Positions 11,831 to 20,342 of a stretch of DNA of 64,000 nucleotides are shown here, piece by piece; position 1 is the stretch's first letter; every line of letters starts with the position of its first letter. The stretch is from Harmothoe impar (taxonomy: Eukaryota; Annelida; Polychaeta; Phyllodocida; Polynoidae): the NCBI GenBank assembly GCA_947462335.1, contig OX381721.1, positions 40,946,488 to 41,010,487 of the forward strand. The letters run 5' to 3'. Made by a program: the position numbers and the translations under genes. Below the pieces are notes generated by a model, which ran no database searches, was not told where the DNA came from, and saw nothing but the letters and a program-made list of their open reading frames with translations.

Positions 11831-13015
11831 GCATTTGATCAGCACAGAGAGATACTGAGCTGTCACAGGGGAAAATCTAACTATAAGATTTAAAGAAAAC
11901 ACCACGTTTTCTGATTTTTAAAGAAAGGAACTAATCAATTAGCGCCCACGGGTAAATAATCATGTGTAACCAATGTAATATTGTACTGTTTACAATTCAA
12001 TTTAGAAGTCCTATACTTGTCCAATCAGCACAAATGAAAACTTTTCCATAAAACATTGCAAATTATCATCATTCGATTTAACAATATTATAGGCAAATGA
12101 AATTAAATCACACTTCTTACTTTCTCATATTGTTTTTCCAAGAATTTATTGCATTATTTGCTTGCTTGGGGATTTCATAACGATGATTTTGGATAAAAGG
12201 GGGTTACTGAATCAACTTAGAATGTGGTCTGCCAGTCGATCAACTCCAAAATTGCATGAGATATTTTTTATTATGTGTACCGTAAAACCTAGCGTATAAG
12301 CCTAACTGGCGTATAAGCTGCACCCCGAGTTTAGCCTGATCCTACAAGCCGCAGAGGCCCTCCCCAGCAAACACGCCTTTACCGGGCCAGTACTGACATT
12401 GTACTGGCAAGTACTGGTAGTAACGGCCCAGCACTGCCAATAGCATGCCACTTCTTTGCCTTTTCTTCCTCCATGTAATGGGTTACTAGTGGCAATGTAC
12501 CGGTTGCCATTACCGGTATGCCTGTACTGGCCCGGTCCTGGCAATCTGACTAGATTAGTTCCCAATAACGCCACTTGATGTCACCATTGCATGTCTTATG
12601 AGATATATGGCCCATATGTATAATTATTACTCAATAATTTTGGTTCACATTGCCTCAACAAGTTGAAAATTAGTTTATGATGAAATAGATATCACTGGAC
12701 ATCTATATAATACAATATTATGAATTTAATATGGTCAGTTATTGGCTAACAAAGGGGTTTTCATTATAAACACCTCATGTTCGCATTTTAAAGATATATC
12801 TTATACTGGTAGCTACGCTGTGGCATATGTGGATAAGATTGGTGTCCTTCACTCCTGGTTGTTAAAACTAGTTGGGGGAAGATGTTTGACAGGTCACTTA
12901 TTTTAAACACTATCTATGTGTGCAGGATGTGCGATGGGTGGCAATATGATGTATTTTGTCTCAATTATATATCTCATAAAACATGAACATGGTATGATTA
13001 ATACTGGCCAGATTC

Positions 13016-13290
13016 TTGGTATACAGTTCTGGGCCAGTATTGGCCCAGAACTGGCCCAGTATAGGCCCAGTTCTGGGCTGTTTATGGCACACTGTACTGG
13101 GCCAGTATTGGCATGCCAGCATTGGCCCAGTAGTGGCCCAATATAGGCCCAGTACTGGGCCGACTATGGCCGACTGTACTGGCCCAGTGTCGCCCCTATT
13201 TGCATTTCTGTACTGGGCCAGAACCGTATTGCCAGCAGCGGCCCAGTACCGTTGCCAGCATTGGGCCAGCACCGGCCCATTTAAGGTGTG
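13016..13290. repeat. Degenerate GGCCCAGTACTGGGCC palindromic array
   Basis: Words such as GGCCAGTATTGGCCCAG, CTGGCCCAGTATAGGCCCAG and AGGCCCAGTACTGGGCC follow each other at irregular spacing of about 13-30 bp. Because the word is nearly its own inverse complement, both strands carry the same repeat, which explains the overlapping sense and antisense open frames (12961-13396). Confidence 0.8.
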
Positions 13291-13490
13291 TTTGCTGGGT
13301 CTGAATGGTCCCTGGAAAAAACTCGCGTATAAGACGCACCCCAACCCAGGCACAATGGTCTCACCCCCCGACCCCACATCACCCTACCCAATCTAATGTT
13401 GTACAGTTACATGGCGGTCATGCCCCCCCCCCCACACACACACTTCCCTATTGGCGCATTCTTGATGCTAGCAGGGATTAGCGGTGGTTG

Positions 13491-13591
13491 CCTTGTCTTA
13501 GGGCTGAGGTGCGAGTGGGCTGCATTGTCTTAGGGCTAAGGTGCGAGTGAGCAGCATTGTCTAAGGGCTGAGGTGCGAATATGAGGCATTG
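13491..13591 (+). repeat. 32-bp minisatellite, three copies
   Basis: The unit starts CATTGTCTTAGGGCTGAGGT and continues GCGAGTGGGCTG; copies begin at 13491, 13523 and 13555, each exactly 32 bp, with a partial fourth start at 13587. It lies inside the element at 12278-13802, between two poly-C tracts (13423-13433 and 13627-13638). Confidence 0.9.
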
Positions 13592-14040
13592 ACACTGCCC
13601 ACTCACCTTGGTCAGGTGCTTGTACACCCCCCCCCCCCGTTACTGCTGGAGCTATGCTGAGGCCATTTTATGGTCATTTTGGAAATGGCAATTTGGAAAA
13701 GCTTGCGTATAAGCCGCACCCCGAGTTTGGGCTGATCCTATTAGCCGCACCAGCGATCCGACTCGCGTACTAGATGTGGCTTCTACGAGAGGTTTTGCGG
13801 TAGCTATCTTAGATTTCATGTAATTTCAGGTTGCTTGTAATTATCAAGATGACCATGCAATGAACTGATATGAAAGTTAGCTCACATGTTTTGCATGCTA
13901 CTTAAGTGCACAACTGGGGATGAACTATCATGTTATTCATGGCACAAATACCCTTAACATGCAACATGCATAATTATTTCCACAATGCTATTCCCACCGG
14001 TATGGTCCCCTGGGCCTTGCATTTGCAAAACATGTGGAAG

Positions 14041-14798
14041 TTGTGAAATATGCCAATAGCAAAACGCATTCAAAGCAATACAGGCATCCATGATAAATAT
14101 CAATCTATTTAATCATAAAGATTGATCTGCTTAATCATCATTATCAATCTGTTAATTTCTCCATTTCCCCTCAATGCAGAGACATCTGAGGTAAATAAAA
14201 TGATTAGATTATTCACTGCATTTTAATACGTACTATAATGGAAGCACTTCATAACAAAACAGAACGTTATCATGTAGCCAACGGAGGGAACTTATCATCA
14301 TATAGTCCATATTTAATCTTATTTATCAATAGCAAAACCCTAATATCACACCAACATGTATTGCAGAGTCTTGCAAGAACATTGCTTCTTTTTATTTTTT
14401 CTTGAAAAATGTGTCTTAAATGCAACCATATCCAGAGTAAGAATCTCTAGACTTACTTCATTTGGTATGACTTACGCTCAAACGTAATAGTGTAGCAAGC
14501 CTCGGGTGGTAGGTGAGTTGTTATTTGTTGTAAAATAGAGAGACCCCTTAGGAAGGGCCACCAAGGGACTCCAGTAGGGAACAGGGGCTATGATAAATCC
14601 CCTCGCTGACAGCTATTCCTAAGGTAGAATCGTCATGTCTGGCAGATAAGATCTTATCACACTTGTGTCACTCACCAAGTACCAGGGGAATGATAGTATT
14701 GATATCATGGGGTGGCATGTTATCTAACAGAATGGACTGTAGGGAAATATCGGAAGGGGAAATACATCATATTACAGATGATACGTTCATCTGATCTA
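14041..14798. other. No feature recognised
   Basis: AT-rich sequence containing two close ATCATAAAGATTGATCTG-like words near 14110-14145 and little else. No convincing gene or repeat boundary. Confidence 0.5.
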
Positions 14799-15147
14799 TT
14801 AACCCTTTCCCTGCTGGCCTTGAAAAATGTCATTTGGGACTTAACCACCGGCCCTATGCCATGAGAATATGCAACTTTGCAAGTATGTGCTCCCTGGGAT
14901 AGTGGCTAAGGAGTGAAATTAATTGTATTGGAGACAGAATTGACACTTTTTTGACAAGGGGACGTAGTATGAATGTTAAATATTTTTGGATTGATTCAAA
15001 AATTCTGATTCTTTGTTTAATAGCAGGAGCTGCAATTTAGTGGTATTGATGCCCTAGGGTATAAATTTTGCTGCCCTATGTCAGCAGCGGTTTTTCAAGG
15101 GTATTTCAGATGCTGCCCAGAGGCAGCAGCGGCCCTTAAAGGGTTAA
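14799..15147 (+). mobile_element. TTAA-flanked MITE with ACCCTTT/AAAGGGT ends
   Basis: Starts TTAACCCTTTCCCTGCTGGC and ends GGCAGCAGCGGCCCTTAAAG followed by GGTTAA; the 5' and 3' ends are imperfect inverted repeats and each carries TTAA. About 349 bp with no coding frame. TTAA targets are typical of piggyBac-type transposases, which is inference. The middle (GGGATAGTGGCTAAGGAGTG at 14897-14916) is uninterrupted here but carries a 1.53-kb insertion in the related copy at 42286. Confidence 0.8.
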
Positions 15148-15422
15148 GATCGACAGCGCCTGCAATCGAGTTCAATGTCATTATGTTTAAATAATGTTTC
15201 TTTGTTTTATGATTTTCCATATTTGTGATGTCAAACAAAAGACTCGCATACTGAATGGTAATGATCTATAAAAGATGGGTCATTAGAGGGGTCGAATAAG
15301 ATAAGTGTCAATGTATTAGCATCCAGTAATTGTCAGTAATTATCCTTTACTAAAATCAGTAATGAATCAATGAATTAATGAATTTTAATCCCCTTATTGG
15401 TAATGGAAATAATCCTTAATAG

Positions 15423-15723
15423 TGTAGGGGACTCGAATCCCACTCGGATCGCAGTTATATAAACCACCATAAGATATTAGTTCGTGACCCGTATACAGAG
15501 GGCGCGAGTGTTGATAAGGGGGCGCTGCGATCGGGTAGGGTGGGATATATAAGGCCGGAAGGCTCAGTGGTAGACAGACCTCATCAGGTCTCGTTCCGAA
15601 CAAGAACCGAACTTAGATTACTGTAGTAGGAAACGTGAATAAAACTCTCTCTCTTTGCATCCAGAACGTATAAAGAACCTTCCGAGTTGTTTGTTCTGCG
15701 ACCGTAAAATACTAAACTCTACA
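15423..15723 (+). mobile_element. Solo LTR of an LTR retrotransposon
   Basis: A 301-bp segment beginning TGTAGGGG and ending CTCTACA, directly flanked by ATAG on both sides (15419-15422 and 15724-15727), a 4-bp target duplication. Inside are a TATA-like GATATATAAGG at about 15544 and a polyadenylation signal AATAAA at 15638-15643, the usual U3-R-U5 order on the plus strand. No gag or pol sequence adjoins it, so it is the product of LTR-LTR recombination. Short LTRs with 4-bp duplications suggest a Ty3/Gypsy-type parent, but this cannot be settled without internal sequence. The antisense open frame here (15603-15394) is a shadow. Confidence 0.85.
15546..15555 (+). promoter_or_regulatory. TATA-like box of the solo LTR
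   Basis: ATATATAAGG lies 123 bp into the LTR and about 90 bp before its AATAAA signal, as expected for a U3 promoter. Whether it is active cannot be told from sequence. Confidence 0.55.
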
Positions 15724-15727
15724 ATAG

Positions 15728-17379
15728 CAAAACAATCCTACACAAATACAGTCCCTTTATTAGGCTCTAGCACGTTATGGGGTGCTGCCACCTAGTGGCA
15801 CACAGCAAATCTAAATGGTAGGACAACCCTCTACTGGGCCTCTTTGTATAGTCTACTTTGGCCACTTCTCAAGGGGTATGTTTTATTAAATAATTTATGG
15901 TAAATGCATACATTGAATCTGCATATCCATGCTATGTATCTAACAACTCAGAATTTTAAATTTATTATGATGAAATTGAAATAAATAAGAATTAAATAAT
16001 TAAATTCTGCTTGGAGAGTGACAAAACAACTGTGTGGAGAGTGAGGCCATGCAGGTAGGACAGAGCCAGTGAGTCTAGGCCTATTGTGTGTAGTACACTG
16101 TGTGGGTGCTGTCACTACAGCCATGGTGGGCCATACTAGCTCAGGGGCACCCCTTAAACAATAGGCAGCCCATTAGCACTTAGGCCTACAGGTGTGTACA
16201 GTGGTCAGCTGCTGGTAGGTGTGAGAGTTTTACACCCCACCCACCACCTCTCCCCTCCCCACCCAGTGTACAAGAAAGCTGTGAAATCTCGCCAAATGAG
16301 CGAGAAATCACGCCAAAGGAGCGAGAGTTTGTGTCCTACAAGATGGCAGCTACCTCTCACACCCTCCACTGGGCCATCGTGGTAGAGCCTAATACATGGG
16401 TAATTTGATGTTTTCATTAGCTGAGGTGTTGAAACTCTTAAAAATCCCCTGCTCAAAGTGAACTGCAGATTAAATGATTAATAAGAGCAGCATCATTCTT
16501 AACAAACAATGACAAAGAGATAATTTAGACCTTATTAATTAGCTTAAATTTTGAAACACTGCAGTCTTATTGCAACACAGATAAAATATAGTATCTCATA
16601 TGCTTCACTTGATGCCCTTATAATTAGAAGTACTGAAGCTCTCATTAATCAATACCTTGAGGCAGTACTACTTTTACAGTAGTGCAGTAGTATCTCCAGT
16701 TATATCCCCTTAATAAACCGTTCCCTTGTTGCTCTCATAAGCTGATGTGTTAAACCTGTTGATAATAAACACTTCTATGAAGAGTTTAATTGGAGCTTGT
16801 CATAAAAGGGTTGCCAGAATAATGACCCGTAGAGCCATGAAATTGTAAGAGGGTGCTTTTCAAAGTCATCTCATTTAGACAAGTCATCCAACCTCTTATG
16901 CTGTACCCATAGACCATGAAGGAACGGTCATTTATTGTCAGCATGTTGGGGTGAATGTCATGTGTCTTTGGGAGTAGGTGTAAAACAGTTGTAAGGAATG
17001 CAATAAAGAAGTTGCCAAATTTTAACAAGAGAGCCCTCGGTTTACTATAGGTCAAGGGGGGGAGACAGAACTAGGATGTTAATACAGCAAGAAGTAGTAC
17101 CTGCTAAGAGATATTTCTTGCTTAACCGTTTTGCTAAGCATTGGCAATCATGACTGCTGACTTTCATAGAAAGTCACTGCCAATAGCATTCCTTCAAACC
17201 CACGTCCAAACTCCTAATATTTGCACGATCTGCGAAAATGAACAGGCCATGTATTATCAAACCAGTAGTCTCAACAGAGATCTACTGGTCCCTGTTCTAG
17301 TTTACCAATACAATCACTATTGCTTAGGGACGGCAGCATTTCCCTATTTCTCTTCAGAAGAAGGCCTACTAGAGACAGG
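15728..17379. other. No gene; unassigned sequence
   Basis: AT-rich. Near 16215-16370 a GGTGTGAGAG word is mirrored by CTCTCACACC about 140 bp later, with a short internal repetition of CGCCAAATGAGCGAGA / CGCCAAAGGAGCGAGA; this may be a small inverted-repeat element. The open frames at 16194-16456 and 16786-17055 show no motif and have no preserved second copy. Confidence 0.4.
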
Positions 17380-17720
17380 ACCCATTAGAAAGGTACCCCA
17401 CCCTGCTCTATAAAGACCTTGCCCTTAAGGCTAATCACACCTGTAAGTACCACGTTGACAGTCAGTACCACCAGCAACACCACTTAAAGGTCATCTTTCC
17501 ATGTAATGGGTTCCTATCTGCTGGAACATATTTAGAAGACTATCTCATCGTCCGGCATTGACTTGGGATCTTCAGCCAAACTCAAAGTTCTTATTGCAAA
17601 GGGATTTAACAATCCATTCATGGAGAATAAACACCACAAGGGTGATTTGGGAGTGTAACCTTTACGATTTGTTCAACGTGGCCACTATAATGTTATATTC
17701 AATGTATTAAATCTCTAGTT
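17380..17720 (+). repeat. Module block kappa, copy 2
   Basis: Partner of 4940-5240: CCCTGCTCTATAAAGACCTT, CACTTAAAGGTCATC, CTTGGGATCTTCAGCC and AATAAACACC fall in the same order and spacing. Confidence 0.65.
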
Positions 17721-17966
17721 CGAACCAAGACATTAACACAACCTCCATTTAAGATAATACATTATTATAATTTGTGTTATAATAGTTCACTATTATGCTA
17801 ATAACATAGGAATCGTCTGTCTGCACTCATATAGTATTCTGACACTATGTTATAATATAAGTTACCAAAATGTGGCTTCAGTGCAGTCAGTGTGGTATTT
17901 GCCTCACTTGGTGGCAGCCCTGGTAACAGTTCTAGGAAGAGAAGATTAGTCCTGCATGGTGACAAT

Positions 17967-18183
17967 AATTAAGCCTCTCACCGGTGCTGGATAGACATAT
18001 ACCGGTAGAGGCGTTCCGTGGAATAGACAGTATAGGCTAAAACAGTGGGTAGGAAAGGAGAAGGTTAATCTCCTCGTGATTATCAACCTTCTCCTTCCCC
18101 ACTGTTTCAGCCTACTGCGACATCCACGGACCGACGCTACCTGTATAAGTATGTCTATCCAGCACAGGTGAGAAGCTTAGGTT
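17967..18183. mobile_element. Foldback hairpin with arms of about 104 bp
   Basis: Left arm 17967-18070 (TTAAGCCTCTCACCGGTGCT, GGATAGACATATACC, CAGTGGGTAGGAAAGGAGAA) is the inverse complement of right arm 18081-18183 (TTCTCCTTCCCCACTG, GTATGTCTATCCAGCAC, AGGTGAGAAGCTTAGG) with roughly one mismatch in six, around a 10-bp loop. No reading frame. Target duplication is not clear. Confidence 0.8.
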
Positions 18184-18188
18184 AGTTT

Positions 18189-18652
18189 GACCTAGGGTCA
18201 ACCACGTACCTTGGGATGTCCACCCTAATTATGTAACTACAGTATTGATATACCTAATAGTGTCTCTATTAGTTTTTTTTTGTCCTTTGCTGGAAAGAGT
18301 AACGCTTTGTACTGTGATACACCAAAAGTGTTGGACTAGTCCGGGTGGACTAGTAGACGAGGGGTGTGGGGGCTAAGCTTGCTTGACCGACTTTGACACA
18401 GAACAAGGGGATAGATTTCCCTCTACAACTCACAAAGTGCCATGTGACCAACCCAGAGCCAATCCAGGTTAGTGTTTACAATGTTGCTAAGGTGTGTCCC
18501 AACACTGGGCCTATGATATTTTGCGGAAGGTGAGGAAATTTCACCAAAGAAGTGATACCCAGTGATACACCAAAAGCGGCTTAGCACACATGAATGACTG
18601 CAAATGAGATTGACAATTCAAGGTACATGGTTGACTCTAGGGCAAGCTCCTC
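18189..18652. repeat. Inverted pair flanking a direct pair
   Basis: TGACCTAGGGTCAACCACGT (18188-18207) plus ACCTTGG has its inverse complement near 18618-18650 (AAGGTACATGGTTGACTCTA). Between them GTGATACACCAAAAG occurs twice (near 18318 and 18562). This may be the remains of a second small inverted-repeat element next to the hairpin at 17967. Confidence 0.55.
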
Positions 18653-19469
18653 TAATCCCTACCAGGCGCAGGACTATAGGAGTTTACGATATGGCCTAAT
18701 GTGTAGCTGCTCCAACCCTCTGGTGCTTCTGCAACAAAGTCTATCAGGAAGGCTGTAAGTACAGAAGGGGCACTGGGAGGTGAACAGCTTGACACATTTT
18801 TGAGGTTTAAGAAGGCCGTCTGACAGTGCTTGAAGTCACCAGAAATGGTCAGGTTTTACATCTCAATTAGAGACATGAGAAACACTAGGATATCGGTGGT
18901 TGAAACCTTTTGCACGGATTGATACCAGCTGCTGAACCCATCAACGTTTTAATAAGAAATTAAATTAAATTTAAAGAAAGTAGACAAGCTCTAGAAGTCT
19001 GTTACACTAGAGCACCGCCTTATTATTAAAGTTCCCAGTAATATTAGGTAGGATCAAGTTGCTTAAAGCTGTAGCTGTAGCAAAGTTCCTGGTCCTAATA
19101 AGCCTGTTGTGGCGTTAATTAAGGTGTCTGGGCTATTAGGTATGATGAAGGTTCCTTGAGCAGTGATGCTGCAGAGAATTTGCTGGTCATGCTGTCAAGC
19201 AATAAACATAAATCGGAAGACACCATGCATGTACACCATGGTAGCAATGATAGGTTTTTGTACCACCCACAAGAGCCCACCTTGCAAGTAGAAAACCTAT
19301 TCTCTTTAGATGAACTTTAAGAGCTTAACTGATCTAAAGCTGTCCTTGTGAACTTTACAGAGGTTAATTGATGATGATTTACAGTCAGTGAGTAATCTGT
19401 CCCACATTATATGTTGTATGGGTAAGATATTGATGAGTACAGGTTAAACATCTCACCCACTGGAGGACT
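18653..19469. other. No feature recognised
   Basis: No open frame of interest and no repeat partner seen elsewhere in the window. Confidence 0.45.
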
Positions 19470-19670
19470 GATGATTGGCAGGGCAGCTGTCTGCACCTTC
19501 ACACTCTATCTAATCAGAATGGCAGATGCGTGACACGACTATGGGCAAATTGATGGATGCCTTCACTAAGTGGAGTTTATCCCTAAAAGGCAAGTTTGAC
19601 AATAGTCTACACAAAACAAAAATCATTTCTCCAGCGCATGCAAACACACAGTTCAGCAGTAATAATGCTT
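19470..19670 (+). repeat. Module block epsilon, left half of the retrotransposon target
   Basis: TGATGATTGGCAGGGCAGCT, CTGCACCTTC, GATGCCTTCACTAAGTGGA match 55720-55830. The 55.7-kb copy continues past this point without the DIRS element (GTTCATTAGGCAGC, then GTCAAATTAAAGCAGCACTA), and the sequence right of the element (AATTGAAAGTGAAGCTATTA at 26230) may correspond to that continuation. The left-flank match is good; the right-flank match is weak. Confidence 0.55.
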
Positions 19671-19820
19671 ACATTATCATACCCCCTGCCCAGAGAGAAA
19701 CACACACGGCAGGCTGGATGAATTAGATTTTATTAAGACGTGGTAACAAATAAAATTATAATTTATACATACAACAACATAGAGTTATTATGACATGTAA
19801 AACGAGATTTGTAAAAAGTA
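19671..19820 (-). repeat. Split direct repeat B2 (150 bp, 3' terminal)
   Basis: Identical by eye to 20103-20252. Contains TTTATT at 19729-19734, that is AATAAA on the element's sense strand, so it could supply the polyadenylation signal. Flank to the left is AATAATGCTT. Confidence 0.95.
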
Positions 19821-19898
19821 GGTTATAACACGTATGTGATATGACAATATTGAAAGTATTGAATGGTTATTATATTAAGTTGTGGGGTGGGTGGGAGG
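19821..19898 (-). other. Unique 78-bp spacer between repeats A2 and B2
   Basis: Not present beside the other copies of either repeat. It ends GTGGGAGG next to the 205-bp repeat; the other 205-bp repeat is preceded by TTGGGAGC, so GGGAG is shared but not the rest. Confidence 0.7.
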
Positions 19899-20103
19899 CA
19901 ACTTAGTATAGGTGTTGACAGCCCGAGGTTGTATTGAAGAATAGACCGAGTGAGGATGTTGAAGGTAGGATTGTGGGTGATTGTAGTAATTAGTTTATAT
20001 TAACTCCCCCAGAGGGGGGTATGTTTAGGTTAATTGTGATGTTTATTCTCTCCACAGGGGGGCGACAATGCGCCACAGCTGAGGCATAGCCCCATCGTGC
20101 ACA
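19899..20103 (-). repeat. Split direct repeat A2 (205 bp, internal)
   Basis: Identical by eye to 26025-26229, including CCCCCAGAGGGGGGTATG and the end CATAGCCCCATCGTGCACA. It abuts the internal 150-bp repeat directly; this junction should equal the joint formed when the element circularises. Confidence 0.95.
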
Positions 20104-20252
20104 CATTATCATACCCCCTGCCCAGAGAGAAACACACACGGCAGGCTGGATGAATTAGATTTTATTAAGACGTGGTAACAAATAAAATTATAATTTATAC
20201 ATACAACAACATAGAGTTATTATGACATGTAAAACGAGATTTGTAAAAAGTA
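20103..20252 (-). repeat. Split direct repeat B1 (150 bp, internal)
   Basis: Second copy of the 150-bp repeat, 90 bp downstream of the RT-frame stop at 20343. The intervening 20253-20342 is an untranslated tail with a GGGTGGTGGGTGGG run. Confidence 0.95.
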
Positions 20253-20342
20253 GCCAAACCTGCCGATGAGTATTATAAATGGGTGGTGGGTGGGTTGATT
20301 TTATGAGGATGATGAAGGTTTATAAAATCACTTGTAAGTCTT

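Larger units (their letters stand above)
12278..13802 (+). mobile_element. 1.5-kb TIR element with GGCCCAGTACTGGCC-rich interior
   Basis: The left end TACCGTAAAACCTAGCGTA mirrors the right end, which reads TACGAGAGGTTTTGCGGTA. Inside each end is GCGTATAAGC-GCACCCCGAGTTT or its relative (12300, 13329, 13704), so arms are compound. If the ends are CCG/CGG, the target duplication is TA. The interior (12380-12570, 13016-13290) is packed with GGCCCAGTACTGG words that are self-complementary and open in several frames on both strands; these frames are compositional. A much decayed relative may lie at 34270-34480 (shared GCAGCTTATACG and AGGCGAGGTTTTGCAGTA). No transposase is present. Confidence 0.7.
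12120..14040 (+). repeat. Module block beta, copy 3, split by a transposon
   Basis: 12120-12277 (AAGGGGGTTACTGAATCAAC, CCAAAATTGCATGAGAT) continues at 13803 (TTGCTTGTAATTATCAAGAT, then ACATGCAACATGCATAATTA). The other copies run straight through this point: at 53820 the order GCGTGAGATC..GGGTTGCTTGTAATG is uninterrupted. They therefore act as empty-site references for the element at 12278-13802. Confidence 0.65.

Noticed and set aside
12961..13396. Overlapping sense and antisense frames of 126 and 138 codons
   Set aside because: The GGCCCAGTACTGG word is self-complementary and stop-free in several frames, so both strands stay open by composition.
15400..15470. tRNA-like GACTCGAATCCC word
   Set aside because: No acceptor, D or anticodon stems can be built around it; it is the start of the solo LTR.
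15394..15603. 69-codon minus-strand frame
   Set aside because: It lies across the solo LTR (TATA region) on the antisense strand and has no motif.
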